A DNA stretch of 64,000 nucleotides from JAAYVZ01 sp035384965 (GCA_035384965.1 DAOOJE010000014.1:1-64000), one strand, 5' to 3'; shown: positions 17,205 through 26,127, counted from the stretch's first letter. Program-made: numbers and translations. Notes: generated from the sequence alone by a model not told the origin.

Positions 17205-17325
17205 TGCCTTCTCCAGTTCATGCCGAGCCGAGCCTGGGTCCCGGGGGTCGGGAGCCGCCCCTGGGTCGACAGCTCACGCTCGGGTCAGCCTTGCTTCCCT
17301 GAAAACCTGCCAGCAATGCCAGAGT

Positions 17326-17360
17326 GGGGATCGGAGCCCGGAGCCCGGGCCCCGATCCCC
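17326..17360 (-). terminator. Strong hairpin after the TonB receptor gene
   Basis: A perfect 9-bp inverted repeat (ggggatcgg at 17326-17334 with ccgatcccc at 17352-17360) extends inward by about six more pairs after one mismatch and closes on a 3-nt loop. It begins nine bases after the receptor stop codon. There is no U tract, so it may stabilise the mRNA end or terminate by another route. Confidence 0.5.
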
Positions 17361-17368
17361 GGAGTCGT

Positions 17369-20128
17369 TCAGAACATGAACCGCAGCCCGAGCTGGATCT
17401 CGCGGCCCTTGAACGTCGAGGTGTACTTGCCAAACATCGGATTCTTCACGTACGGCGCCGTCGGGTTCGTGACCGTCGGGCCCGAGAGGAACTCCCCCTG
17501 CTGCACGGAGTTCACGTCGTAGTTGACGGTGTTGAAGATGTTGAACCCCTCGGCGATGAGCTCGAGCTTGCCGGCGCCGGCCAGCTTGAACCCCTTGGCG
17601 ACGCGCAGGTTCATCTGCCGGAACGGCGGGCCCGACTCGTTGTTGCGCTTGACCCACGGAAGGCGGTCGGAGTTCTTGCCGTCGCCGTTGTAGTCGTAGC
17701 CGAGGCGCCGGTTCCACGGCTGACCGGTGCCGTACTCGGCCACCGGGGCGACCGTGATGTCCCACGGCAGCCGGAACACGCCCGACACCACCGCCCGCCA
17801 CCGCTCGTCGCCACGCGCCCGCCCGTACTCGTTCTCGATGTTGGACGGATCGGAGGGGTAGCCGTACGGGAACTCGGGCGAGAAGTCGTCCATGATGTTG
17901 CGCTTTTCGGCCAGCGTGAGCGACGCCGTCAGGAGGTGGCCGCCCTGGAGCGTGCCGTTGAGCGACATCACGAGCGCCTTGTACTTCGAGTGCCCCTCGT
18001 TGGTGTAGGTGTTGATCTGGTCGTAGTTGGCGTTGATGCGCGCGTTGTTCCGCGACCAGTTGGTGTCACGGACGATGATTTCCTTCTTGCCCTTGACGTA
18101 AATGCCCTCGATGTCGAAGAAGAGCCCCGAGCCGCCGAGCCGCCAGGTCCAGCCGAGCGTCGCCTGGTCCGCCTCGGGCGCTTCGAGCTCGGTGTCGAGC
18201 AGGGCAATTTGTGGCTTGAGCAGGAAGCCGGTGTTCTTCGGGTTGTTCGGGTCGATGATCAGGCCGAACGCCGGGACGCTCACACGGGTGAAGAGCTTGC
18301 GGCCGGTCTCGCCGTTCTGCTGCAGCTCGACGAAAGAAGGCACGAGCAGGTAGCGGCCGGTGAAGCGGCCCCACCCGCCACGCACGAGGTGGCTGCCCTT
18401 GCCCGTGACGTCCCACGAGAACCCGAACCGAGGCTGGTAGTTGTTGGTGTCGCGATCGCGGCCGTTCGGGCGCAGGGTGTGCTTGAAGTCGGGGTTGTTG
18501 CCGTCGGTGTCGAGGTCGTAGCGCAGGCCCAGGTTCACCGTCAGCCCCGCGACCGGGCGCCAGTCGTCCTGCAGGAAGACGCCGTACAGTCTGGTCTTCT
18601 TGTCGACCTCGCTGGAGCCGACGCCGTACGAGTAGGCGACAGCGAACGCCCGGGCATCGGTGGCCCACAGGAACAGGCCGTTCTGGAACGTGTCGATGCG
18701 CGAGGTCTCCTTGATGCCCTGGACCGAGAACCCGGCCTTGATGTCGTGCTTCGGGAGGTAGAAGTGCGCCGTGTCGCGGAGTTCCCACTGGTCGCCCTTG
18801 CCGAGCAGGTCGCCGGTGGTGTTGGTGCCGGTCTTGAGCGTGTTGCCGAGCGAGAACCACTCCTCGGGGGCATCCGAGTTGGTCGGCTCGTCGTACTTGC
18901 GGGAGCCGAACTGGCCGCGCAGCTCGTTGAGGAAGCGCTCCGACGGCAGGTAGGTGTGCTCGAAGCTGACGTTCCAGTTGTCGCGGTTGAGCTGCAGTCC
19001 CCACGACTCGTCGGACACGCCGCCGACCCGGAAGTTCTTCTGCCGGTAGCGCTCGTAGGTGCCGCGGGCGGCGAACCGGGCCGACTCGGAAATCGTTTGG
19101 TCGAGGCTGCCGAACAGCAAGGTCTGCTTGGTCGGCACCGAGACGTCCTTGGCCAGGTTCGCGAACGCGCCGCCGGGCCGGAACAGCACGATGTCGTCAA
19201 TCGTGATGTACTCGGTCGACACGAAGTAGTGCAGCTTGTCCCTGACCACCGGGCCGCCGACCGTGAACCCGTACTGGCCGCGCGAGTAGTCGAGGTTCTC
19301 CTTCTCCAGCTCCCCCTTGGCCCTCAGGCTGTCGGCGCGGTAATACGCGAACACCGAGCCGGCCAGCGTGTTGGTCCCGCTGCGGGTGATGATCGACAGC
19401 CCGCCGCCGGCCGAGCCGCCCATCTCGGAGTCGAAACGGTTGGCGATGACCTTGAACTCACGCACCGCATCCTGCGAGAAGCGCTGCCGCGACAGCCCCA
19501 GCGCCTGGTCGGTGAAATCCACGCCGTTGACCATGATCGTGGACTGGCTGGCGTTGCCGCCGGCGCCGATGACCGGGCCGCCCTGAATGAAGCGGTACGT
19601 ACCGCGCTCGCGCTGCACCCCCGGCGTGATGAACGCCAGGTTCTCGAAGCTGCGGTCGGGTACCGGCAGCGACTGGATCTGCTCCGGCACGATGTTGGTC
19701 GAGGAGTCCACCTTCACCACGTCCACGAGCGGCACCGACCCGGTGACCACGACCTCGGCCTGCTCGGCCACGCGCGGCGACATCGTGGCGTTGACGCGCA
19801 GCGTCTGGCCGACTCGCAGCACGATGCCGGTCTGCTCGACCGGGTTGAAGCCGTCGAGCTCGACGAGCAGCTTGTAGTTGCCGGGCGGCAGCGCGGCCAG
19901 CCTGGCCAGTCCATCGACTTCGCTCACCGCCAGGCGCTCGAGGCCGGTGTCGACGTTGGTGATTCGCACCGTCACACCCGGCAGCGCCAGCGCCTGGTTG
20001 TCCACCACGCGGACCTCGACTTGCGCGTTGCTGATCTGTGCCCACGCCGTGCCGCCCGCCAGCAGCAGCAGCGCGAGGGCGAGGATTCCTCCTCGCCAGC
20101 CCCAGCCACGAACCCTGTCTTCACTCAT
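17369..20128 (-). CDS. TonB-dependent receptor with carboxypeptidase-regulatory-like domain (Oar type)
   Basis: This outer-membrane protein of 919 residues has a signal peptide (hydrophobic stretch ending at AWA-QIS), a Cna/carboxypeptidase-regulatory-like beta-sandwich (about residues 35-115), a plug domain with SVPLVDVVKV and IMVNGVDF segments, and a long beta-barrel ending in LGLRFMF with the terminal Phe typical of barrel insertion. Receptors of this kind are expanded in Acidobacteriota and take up large substrates such as oligosaccharides or peptides. I see no partner transporter nearby. Of two ATGs separated by one codon I chose 20128, since GGGAGG is correctly spaced only for it. Confidence 0.93.
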   Translation of the reverse strand: MSEDRVRGWGWRGGILALALLLLAGGTAWAQISNAQVEVRVVDNQALALPGVTVRITNVDTGLERLAVSEVDGLARLAALPPGNYKLLVELDGFNPVEQTGIVLRVGQTLRVNATMSPRVAEQAEVVVTGSVPLVDVVKVDSSTNIVPEQIQSLPVPDRSFENLAFITPGVQRERGTYRFIQGGPVIGAGGNASQSTIMVNGVDFTDQALGLSRQRFSQDAVREFKVIANRFDSEMGGSAGGGLSIITRSGTNTLAGSVFAYYRADSLRAKGELEKENLDYSRGQYGFTVGGPVVRDKLHYFVSTEYITIDDIVLFRPGGAFANLAKDVSVPTKQTLLFGSLDQTISESARFAARGTYERYRQKNFRVGGVSDESWGLQLNRDNWNVSFEHTYLPSERFLNELRGQFGSRKYDEPTNSDAPEEWFSLGNTLKTGTNTTGDLLGKGDQWELRDTAHFYLPKHDIKAGFSVQGIKETSRIDTFQNGLFLWATDARAFAVAYSYGVGSSEVDKKTRLYGVFLQDDWRPVAGLTVNLGLRYDLDTDGNNPDFKHTLRPNGRDRDTNNYQPRFGFSWDVTGKGSHLVRGGWGRFTGRYLLVPSFVELQQNGETGRKLFTRVSVPAFGLIIDPNNPKNTGFLLKPQIALLDTELEAPEADQATLGWTWRLGGSGLFFDIEGIYVKGKKEIIVRDTNWSRNNARINANYDQINTYTNEGHSKYKALVMSLNGTLQGGHLLTASLTLAEKRNIMDDFSPEFPYGYPSDPSNIENEYGRARGDERWRAVVSGVFRLPWDITVAPVAEYGTGQPWNRRLGYDYNGDGKNSDRLPWVKRNNESGPPFRQMNLRVAKGFKLAGAGKLELIAEGFNIFNTVNYDVNSVQQGEFLSGPTVTNPTAPYVKNPMFGKYTSTFKGREIQLGLRFMF

Positions 20129-20321
20129 CCTCATCCTCCCGGGCGCTCCCACGCCCTCCGGTCTATGTCGAGAGCCGAGCCTCGAAGGTCGCATACCCAA
20201 AACGGATAGCCTGCCGGGCGAGGCCGGACCGGCGGCCGCTGCTGCCGGAACTGCCTGCCTCGCCTGCCTTTCGAACGCCACCTTGTCTGCCTCCGCCAAC
20301 CGAACGCTCGTTATGTTTCTT
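20129..20321 (-). other. Long 5' leader of the TonB receptor mRNA
   Basis: About 187 nt separate the predicted start site from the ATG. The segment contains a gtcgagagccgag word of the intergenic repeat family and GC-rich stems, but I could not match it to a known riboswitch consensus and saw no convincing upstream ORF. Confidence 0.35.
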
Positions 20322-20350
20322 AATGTAAACCCGGCTCCGGCGGCTGTCAA
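20322..20350 (-). promoter_or_regulatory. Promoter of the TonB receptor gene
   Basis: On the minus strand TTGACA (20345-20350), a 17-nt spacer and TACATT (20322-20327) form a near-consensus housekeeping promoter. It is followed by an A/T-richer start region. The segment 20351-20492 between this promoter and recO holds nothing else I can identify. Confidence 0.75.
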
Positions 20351-20492
20351 GACCCCATGGTCCCGGCCCGGCCAGGCCAGGCCACGAGCACGCAGCACGA
20401 TACAACGGGAAGATGTTGAAGGAACTCCTGTTGCGACCGGACAGCAGCGGTGGCGTGTCCCTCGTGCTCTCTGCCTCGTACCTCTCTCCCGC

Positions 20493-21230
20493 CTAGCTTC
20501 CGACCAGGCTCTGCAGGTACCCGAGCGACGCGAGGTCGCGCTCGGTGAACTGGCGGCGCAGGCCGGAAAGCCACGCCGGCAGCGGCGGCGGGGCCGGGCC
20601 GGCCAGCGCCTCGAGGCGAGACCGGAGCGCCTGGCGCAACCAGCGTGCGGCAGGTTCGGGAAGCTCCAGCAACGCGACGAGGGGGCGGTGGTCCGGACAC
20701 ACGAACACCCGCTCGGCGGTATCGGCCACGAGCGGGCCGGTGGGGAGCTGCCGCTCGCAGCGCCCGCAGCGGTCCGGGACCGGCAGCACGCCACCGAGAC
20801 GGAGAAACCACAACTCGGCGTAGTGCGCCGTTGTCATGGCATCGCCACCCGAGCCGAGGTACTCGAGGCAGTGATCCACGAGCCTGAACTGCTCGGCAGC
20901 GGCCTGCCCCGGCGGGCAGTACTGGAGCGCCAGCTCGGCCACGACCTGCGCCGCGGCCCACGCCGCAGGGCGCCCGGCGAGCGCGAACGACGAGCGCCGG
21001 AGCACCGCCTCTCGCAGCGTGCCGAGTTCCGAGCCGGGCTTCTCGAAGTAGCTGATGCGCACCAGCGCCAGCGGCTCCATGGCCTGCGCGACCCCTCCCC
21101 GCAGCGAGCGGGCCCGGCGGGCAACCAGCCGCACCTGCCCGGCCCTGGGGGTGAGGAGCACCACCACCCAGTCGCGTTCCTGGAAGCCGTACCGCGTCAG
21201 CACGATCGCGTCGTCGAGGTGCTGCGGCAC
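20493..21230 (-). CDS. recO: DNA repair protein RecO
   Basis: This 245-residue recombination mediator loads RecA with RecR at gaps. It has the N-terminal OB fold (AIVLTRYGFQERDWVVVLLTPRAGQVRLVARRARS), the helical middle and a C-terminal zinc-type cluster with CGRCERQL and VCPDH. It starts at GTG 21230, with GAGGAGTAGG upstream, one base after the rnd stop codon. Its coupling to rnd suggests a small DNA/RNA housekeeping operon. Confidence 0.9.
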   Translation of the reverse strand: MPQHLDDAIVLTRYGFQERDWVVVLLTPRAGQVRLVARRARSLRGGVAQAMEPLALVRISYFEKPGSELGTLREAVLRRSSFALAGRPAAWAAAQVVAELALQYCPPGQAAAEQFRLVDHCLEYLGSGGDAMTTAHYAELWFLRLGGVLPVPDRCGRCERQLPTGPLVADTAERVFVCPDHRPLVALLELPEPAARWLRQALRSRLEALAGPAPPPLPAWLSGLRRQFTERDLASLGYLQSLVGS

Positions 21231-21231
21231 C

Positions 21232-22365
21232 CTACTCCTCGCTCCACCCGGCGATGAGCGGCAGCACGCGCGGTGCCAGCACGCTCGTGCGCCAGCGCCG
21301 TCCGAGGCAGGCCACGAGCGCCTCGGGCGAGGCCGGGCGCGCCTCGGCGACCGCCTCCAGCGCCGCTCGCGGCGCCAGCACCCCGCCGTCGATCCCCAGC
21401 TCGGCGGCGACCGTGTCACGAACGGCTCGCAGCTCGGACACCCGCGCCTGCAGCAACTTGTCGCGCGGCGGCGGCGGGACCCGCGGCTGCTCCGGCGCCG
21501 GCGGCGGCGACGCCAGCACGGCCAGCAGCTCGCGTCCGTGCTGGGCGACAAGCCCCTTGCCCACGCCCCGGACCTCGCCCAGCGCCTTGAGGTCCGCCGG
21601 CGGGCGGGACGCGAGCTGCAGCAGCGTCTCGGGTTGCAGGACGCGGAACGGCGGACAGTCGCGCGCCGCGGCCTGCGCTTCCCGCCACGCCCACAGCGCC
21701 GCCAGGCGGTCGCGCGCCGCGCCGCGCAGCGTGCTCGCGCCCTTGACGCGCAGGAAGGCGAACGGATCGGGCGGCGCCTCCTCCCAGAAAACCTTTTCCA
21801 GCGCCGCGCACTCCTCGCGCCACCACTCGAGTCGGCCGAGAGACTCCAGGCGGGTCCGGAGGCGGTCGGCCAGTGCCTCGAGGTGTCCCACATCGCCGGC
21901 CGCATAGGCGCGCAGCTCGGCGGAAAGCGGCCGCTCGCCCCAGTTGGCGCGCTGAAAGCGCTTGTCGACCTGCACGCCCAGCTCCTGCTCGAGCAGTGCT
22001 GCAAGTCCGAACGCCCTGGCGCCCCCGAGCTGGGCCGCGAGTTGGGTGTCGGCGAGACCGCGCACCCGCGCACCCAGCTCGCGGTTCAGCACCCGCAGAT
22101 CGTAGTCGGCGCCGTGCATGATCTTCTCGACGCGCGGATCGCCCAGCAGCTCCACGAGCGGCGCCATCTGCCCCGCCCCCAGGGCCAGGGGGTCGACGAG
22201 CCACACCGAGTCGCCGGCGAGGACCTGCACCAGGCAGAGCTTCGACCGGTAGACGTGGAACGAGTCGGCCTCCGTGTCCACGGCCACGCGCGGCAGCGAT
22301 CGCGCCCGCTCGCACAGCCGCGCCAGCTCGGCTCCCTCCACCACCCAGCGCGTCGCCCGGCTCAC
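21232..22365 (-). CDS. rnd: Ribonuclease D
   Basis: This 377-residue 3'-5' exoribonuclease trims tRNA and other stable RNA 3' ends. The DEDDy motifs are visible as VDTEADSFH (Exo I), HGADYDLRVL (Exo II) and YAAGDVGHL (Exo III). An HRDC domain follows (about residues 200-280), then a second helical region. It starts at GTG 22365 behind GGGAAGGCGGGAAAG. It is followed after one base by recO. Confidence 0.93.
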   Translation of the reverse strand: MSRATRWVVEGAELARLCERARSLPRVAVDTEADSFHVYRSKLCLVQVLAGDSVWLVDPLALGAGQMAPLVELLGDPRVEKIMHGADYDLRVLNRELGARVRGLADTQLAAQLGGARAFGLAALLEQELGVQVDKRFQRANWGERPLSAELRAYAAGDVGHLEALADRLRTRLESLGRLEWWREECAALEKVFWEEAPPDPFAFLRVKGASTLRGAARDRLAALWAWREAQAAARDCPPFRVLQPETLLQLASRPPADLKALGEVRGVGKGLVAQHGRELLAVLASPPPAPEQPRVPPPPRDKLLQARVSELRAVRDTVAAELGIDGGVLAPRAALEAVAEARPASPEALVACLGRRWRTSVLAPRVLPLIAGWSEE

Positions 22366-22393
22366 CTTTCCCGCCTTCCCTGCAACGCCAAGA

Positions 22394-22413
22394 CGCCCGC
22401 CAGCCGGCGGGCG
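22394..22413 (-). terminator. Hairpin between the secreted protein gene and rnd
   Basis: CGCCCGCC (22394-22401) and GGCGGGCG (22406-22413) form an 8-bp GC stem with a 4-nt loop. On the minus strand it is followed by TCTT. It lies 28 nt downstream of the preceding gene's stop codon and may terminate or attenuate transcription into rnd-recO. Confidence 0.45.
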
Positions 22414-22440
22414 CCAGGATGCCTGCGCTTTGCCCAGATC

Positions 22441-23160
22441 CTAGAACGCGTCAGGAGGCGCCTGCCGCGCCGTCTTCACGACGTTGACCTCGACCGTCTC
22501 TCCGGTCTCGGCGATCTCCCGCCGTTGGGCGAACAGCACGCCGTTGACCTCCTTCCACTCCCCCCACGTCACCGTGAGGGAGGGCATCCCCGGCGCCGTC
22601 AACACCGACCGGAAGACCCGCCCGCTCGTGCGATCGAGGTGGACCGTCCAGCTCCCGCGGGCGGTCGTGATCTCGGTCGCCAGGTACACGGTGCCGTCGG
22701 GGTCGGTCACGTCGGGCCTGGGGGTCACCGTGACACCGCTGCTCGTCCACTCGAGGGGAAAGGTCAACCACAGGATGTCCTCGCCGAACCGCTGCAGCGC
22801 CCACTCGCTCGCCTGGCCGAGGGGCCTGCCCAGGAGCTGCTTGCCGTCCACCCAGCCGCCTCCGCTGCGCGACGCGATGTCGAGCACGACCTCGAGCGTG
22901 CCGGGGCCGGACCACGGGCCCGACATCCTGAGCACGCCGTCGCGCCGCCCCCACCGGTAGTGCCACGGGCCCTGCACGGTGCCGTCGGCGTTGGTGATCT
23001 TGACTTCGAACTCGAGGTAGCCGACCGCCTGCCAGGCCGCGGCTCCCCCGCACACTGCGAGCTGGCCCGCTGCCGTCCGGGGGTCGGCAGGCTGCGCCAG
23101 GGAGACCCCGGCCATCAGGATGCCGACGATTGCCAACATGACCCCACGAGGTTGTTTCAT
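22441..23160 (-). CDS. Secreted protein of unknown function
   Basis: This 239-residue protein begins with a clear signal peptide (hydrophobic core MLAIVGILMAGVSLA). The mature part is rich in beta-strand-like Trp/Thr/Val patterns and contains repeated W-R/D-G segments such as WHYRWGRRDGVLRMSG and TVTWGEWKEVNGVLF, suggesting a LolA/LolB-like or outer-membrane-lipoprotein-sorting fold, but I do not recognise it securely. AAGGAGTGAG precedes the ATG at 23160. It stands alone on this strand and is divergent from the methyltransferase gene. Confidence 0.75.
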   Translation of the reverse strand: MKQPRGVMLAIVGILMAGVSLAQPADPRTAAGQLAVCGGAAAWQAVGYLEFEVKITNADGTVQGPWHYRWGRRDGVLRMSGPWSGPGTLEVVLDIASRSGGGWVDGKQLLGRPLGQASEWALQRFGEDILWLTFPLEWTSSGVTVTPRPDVTDPDGTVYLATEITTARGSWTVHLDRTSGRVFRSVLTAPGMPSLTVTWGEWKEVNGVLFAQRREIAETGETVEVNVVKTARQAPPDAF

Positions 23161-23292
23161 CGTCTCACTCCTTACCGCCACCCCGCTCGCCACGGCGAGC
23201 TTCACACAGATTCCACAGGCATTCTACATGAAGCCGCGCGTCAAGCCCTCCACCCGCGAACGGCTGCGATCGGAGGGGGCTTGACGGCCGGA

Positions 23293-23298
23293 TAGAAT
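23293..23298 (+). promoter_or_regulatory. -10 box, leaderless start of the methyltransferase gene
   Basis: TAGAAT is followed after 6 nt by the GTG at 23305, so the predicted start site coincides with the start codon. No good -35 hexamer is present at 17-18 nt. Confidence 0.45.
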
Positions 23299-23304
23299 CG
23301 AGAT

Positions 23305-24186
23305 GTGGGAAAGCCCCGATCGCAGGCCGCACGGCCCTCGAGTTCGCAGCGCCAAGCCGAAGCCCCCTGCCCAACCCTGCAGCCCCTGGGGAAGCACAAT
23401 CCGCGCCTGGCCGAGCTGCGCCGCGTCGTGCGGCGCGAGGACCCCTCCCGCACCGTCGTCGACGGCACCCGGCTCGTGCTCGAGCTGGCCGAGGCCGGCA
23501 TTGCGATCCTGGAGCTGTTCGCCACCCCCGAGGCCGAGCCGCCCCTCCTCGCCTGCCCCCACCTCCGCGAGCTGTGGGCGCGCCGAGCCTGGCACCTCGT
23601 GACGGGCGAGGCGCTGGCAGCCGTCGCGCCGACGCAGCATCCGCAGGGCGTGCTCGCAGTTGTCGGCGTCCCGGACCGCGAGCCGGTGGCCAGCGGCACC
23701 TGGCTTTACCTCGACGGCATCCAGGAACCCGGCAACCTTGGCGCCCTGGTCCGCTGCGCCGCCGCCCTGGGCGCCGATGGCGTCGCCTGCTCTGCCGACG
23801 GCGCCGACCCGTTTTCCCCGCGAGCCGTGCGCGGGGCTGCCGGCTGGTCGCTGCGCTTCCCGGTGTGCACGGCGATCGAATTCGAGCCCCTGGCGGCGAG
23901 CTTCACGCTGGCCGGGGGCACGGTGGCTGCCGCCGTGGGCGAGGGAGGGCGGGGTCTCGCTGGCTGGCGCCCGCGCGCGCCGCTGCTGCTCGTGCTCGGC
24001 AGCGAGGGGCGAGGGGTGCGGCCCGGGGCGCTTGCCGCCTGCACCGAGCGCGTCACGATACCCCTCGCGCGCGGCGTCGAGTCGCTCAACGTCGCGGTTG
24101 CGGCCGGCATCATTCTTGCGGCGCTCGCGGGGGTTGCATCCGCCCCTATACTTGAGAGGTGCACCAGGAAACGGAGGGCATCATGA
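23305..24186 (+). CDS. SpoU/TrmH-family RNA 2'-O-methyltransferase
   Basis: This 293-residue SPOUT enzyme would methylate a ribose in rRNA or tRNA using S-adenosylmethionine. It has a substrate-binding N-terminal part (HNPRLAELRRVV) and the three SpoU motifs: LDGIQEPGNLGALVRCAAALG, LVLGSEGRGVRP and VTIPLARGVESLNVAVAAGI, which form the SAM-binding knot. The first 28 residues are poorly conserved, and the GTG start is supported mainly by its position relative to the -10 box. It overlaps the next gene by four bases (ATGA), and a tRNA gene follows that one, so a translation-related role fits. Confidence 0.9.
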   Translation: MGKPRSQAARPSSSQRQAEAPCPTLQPLGKHNPRLAELRRVVRREDPSRTVVDGTRLVLELAEAGIAILELFATPEAEPPLLACPHLRELWARRAWHLVTGEALAAVAPTQHPQGVLAVVGVPDREPVASGTWLYLDGIQEPGNLGALVRCAAALGADGVACSADGADPFSPRAVRGAAGWSLRFPVCTAIEFEPLAASFTLAGGTVAAAVGEGGRGLAGWRPRAPLLLVLGSEGRGVRPGALAACTERVTIPLARGVESLNVAVAAGIILAALAGVASAPILERCTRKRRAS

Positions 24187-25307
24187 TTCGCCACCGAGAC
24201 GTGGAGCAGCTCCAGCAACTGTCCCAGGCCCCCGGCAAGACGTTGACGGTCTACCTCGACGTCGACCAGACCAACACTGCCAACCGCAAGCGGCAGTACG
24301 AGACCCGCCTGAAGGACATGCTGCGGCAGCTGCGGACGGCCCACGAGGACAGCGAGGAGCTCGCCGCCACGGCCGCCGAAGTGGAGGAGATCGTCAAGCG
24401 CATCGAGCCGAGTGGCAAGACCCTCGTGCTCGCCCGTCACTCCGGGCTGGGCGTGACGTTCCGCAAATCGCTCAAGATCACGTTGCCGCCGGGTGTGCAC
24501 TGGGGGCACGGCGCCTTCATGCGCCCGCTCATCGAGGCCCTCGACGAGCACGAGCGGTTCGGCATCGTGCTCGTGGACAGCAAGCGGGCCCGCCTGTTCA
24601 CCGTCTTCCTCGGTGAGATCGAGGAGCACAAGGACCTCGTCGCCGACATCCCGCCGCGGCCGGACGCCCCTTCCCAGGACAAACAGCGTTCCCAGCCGCG
24701 CATGGAGCGCCGCCATGACGAGAGCGTGAGCGGCCACCTCAAGGTCGTGGCCGCGGAGATCGGCCGCCTGCTGGACCAGCTCGAGATCGACCGCCTCATC
24801 ATCGGCGGCGCCGTCGGCCCCGCCTCCGAACTCGCCCGCATCCTGCCCAAGCGGCTGCGCGCCAAGCTGGTCGAGGTGCAGCCCATCCCCCTCACCGCCA
24901 CCGCCGAGGACATCCTCGCCCGCACCGCCGAGGTGCAGGCCCGCCTGGAGCGGGCCGAGGAGCTGGAGATCATCCGCGAGCTGCTGCGCGAGGTGCGCAA
25001 GGGCGGCCGGGCGGTGGCCGGTCTTTCCGCCGTCCTCGACAACGTCAACGAGGGGCGCGTCTGGAAGCTCGTGTACGTGCAGGGGCTCAAGGTGGAGGGC
25101 GGCGTGTGCGAGTCGTGCGGCATGCTCTTCGACCCGGCCAACGAGCGCTGCCCCATTTGCGGCAAGCCGCTGGCGCGCGAGCCGCGCATGGTCGACCGCA
25201 TGTCGCGGGCCGTCCTCGACCAGGGCGGGCACGTCGAAATGGTCGACGGCCCCGCCGCCGAAGCGTTGCGCCAGGTCGCGGAGGTCGCGGCGCTGCTGCA
25301 CTCATGA
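24183..25307 (+). CDS. Bacterial archaeo-eukaryotic release factor (eRF1-like) family protein
   Basis: This 374-residue protein resembles the baeRF/VLRF1-type families: an N-terminal region (KTLTVYLDVDQTN), a central segment FGIVLVDSKRARLFTVFLGEIEE typical of the eRF1 domain-2-like fold, a domain-3-like part (RLIIGGAVGPASELARILPKRLRAKLVEV), a charged helical stretch, and a C-terminal zinc ribbon with CESCGMLF and CPICGKPL. Members are proposed to act on stalled or damaged ribosomes. I see no obvious GGQ motif. GGAGGGCATC precedes the ATG at 24183. It is translationally coupled to the methyltransferase and ends five bases before tRNA-Leu. Confidence 0.82.
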   Translation: MIRHRDVEQLQQLSQAPGKTLTVYLDVDQTNTANRKRQYETRLKDMLRQLRTAHEDSEELAATAAEVEEIVKRIEPSGKTLVLARHSGLGVTFRKSLKITLPPGVHWGHGAFMRPLIEALDEHERFGIVLVDSKRARLFTVFLGEIEEHKDLVADIPPRPDAPSQDKQRSQPRMERRHDESVSGHLKVVAAEIGRLLDQLEIDRLIIGGAVGPASELARILPKRLRAKLVEVQPIPLTATAEDILARTAEVQARLERAEELEIIRELLREVRKGGRAVAGLSAVLDNVNEGRVWKLVYVQGLKVEGGVCESCGMLFDPANERCPICGKPLAREPRMVDRMSRAVLDQGGHVEMVDGPAAEALRQVAEVAALLHS

Positions 25308-25312
25308 CCCCG

Positions 25313-25398
25313 GCCGGAGTGGCGAAAGGGCAGACGCGGAGGACTTAAAATCCTCGGCCCTCAGGGGCGTGCGGGTTCGAATCCCGCCTCCGGCACCA
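25313..25398 (+). tRNA. tRNA-Leu (anticodon TAA)
   Basis: The acceptor stem GCCGGAG pairs with CTCCGGC (25388-25394). The anticodon loop CTTAAAA carries TAA, there is a long class II variable arm, and the T loop reads TTCGAAT. The discriminator A and an encoded CCA close the gene. It lies directly after the eRF1-like gene. I found no duplicated 3' end downstream that would mark an integrated element. Confidence 0.95.
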
Positions 25399-25524
25399 TG
25401 ACTCACAAATCAGGTGGAGGGCACTCGAACCGCTCGGGGTAGCAGCGGGGTAGCCAGACCGGCGAGCCCCCCGGGGACGCACAGCAGCTCGAGACCGAGG
25501 CACTGGGTGGTAACCTGATGCGCG

Positions 25525-25608
25525 ATGAGGCTCGTGACCGCGCAGGATCCTATCGCGATCGAGGAGCTCCGCGAACTGGCGGCGCGCGCCTCCGGCGCCC
25601 ATATTGGA
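25525..25608 (+). pseudogene. Truncated N-terminus of a DUF5674-like gene
   Basis: After a TAACCT -10-like box (25511-25516) an ATG opens a frame whose first 27 residues (PIAIEELRELAARASG is the core) resemble the start of DUF5674 proteins, as I remember that family. The similarity stops there, and the frame then runs into the leader of the next gene. It looks like a decayed remnant. The region 25399-25524 holds only a small GC-rich hairpin. Confidence 0.25.
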
Positions 25609-25638
25609 AGGGCAGGCACGGCCTGCAGGAGGCACGAG

Positions 25639-26004
25639 ATGACCACGCGAACCACGGCACACGGCCTGGGCGCCGGGGCGGTGATGGCCGGCGCGGTCGC
25701 GCTGGCGACGGCGGTTGCGGCGGCGGCCGCCGAACCCGCGGCGCCGTGCTGCTTTTCCAACGACCGGCTGCAGGGGACCTGTACGGTGATTCCCCGCGGG
25801 GACGAGACCTGCCGCTCCATCCTGGAGTACCTCAACAACCCGATGAGCTCCGGCAAATCGTATTGCGAGAACACCTCGATCCGCGGCGGCTGGGTGCTGG
25901 TGGACTGCGCGACCGGCACGCCCACCGCGCCGCCGAAGCCGGACGACACCCCGCCCGGAGCAACGAGCGCACCTCCTGCCGAAGCCCCACCCGCGGCGCG
26001 CTGA
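25639..26004 (+). CDS. Small secreted cysteine-rich protein
   Basis: This 121-residue protein has a signal peptide (AVMAGAVALATAVAAAAAEP) and a mature part with six cysteines in the pattern CC-x9-C-x9-C-x17-C-x14-C, followed by a Pro/Ala/Thr-rich tail of about 30 residues. The even number of cysteines suggests disulfide bonds in the periplasm or outside. No family is recognised. GGAGGCACGAG precedes the ATG at 25639. It has no coupled partner and is followed by the strong amidohydrolase promoter. Confidence 0.65.
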   Translation: MTTRTTAHGLGAGAVMAGAVALATAVAAAAAEPAAPCCFSNDRLQGTCTVIPRGDETCRSILEYLNNPMSSGKSYCENTSIRGGWVLVDCATGTPTAPPKPDDTPPGATSAPPAEAPPAAR

Positions 26005-26098
26005 CGGAGGCAGCGGCAGGCCCGCAGCGGGTCGAGGCCGTCCGCGGGCGCCTCGTGCCGTGCGGCCCGGCCGGGGCGCCAGCTGCCCGCGGAAGGTG

Positions 26099-26127
26099 TT
26101 GACAGGCACTGCCATGGAAAAGACAAT
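26099..26127 (+). promoter_or_regulatory. Promoter of the amidohydrolase operon
   Basis: TTGACA (26099-26104), exactly 17 nt and GACAAT (26122-26127) form a near-consensus promoter. Its predicted start site lies at the ATG 26135, so the first gene would be leaderless. Confidence 0.7.

Noticed and set aside
20129..20321. Riboswitch (for example cyclic di-GMP) in the TonB receptor leader
   Set aside because: A stem-loop-rich leader is present, but I could not match a riboswitch consensus or its conserved bases.
20129..20794. N-terminal extension of the TonB receptor to 1141 residues
   Set aside because: The extension crosses its own promoter and part of recO in another frame; the signal peptide follows the ATG at 20128.
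25313..25638. tRNA-Leu as an attachment site of an integrated element
   Set aside because: No integrase gene and no repeat of the tRNA 3' end was found downstream within the window.
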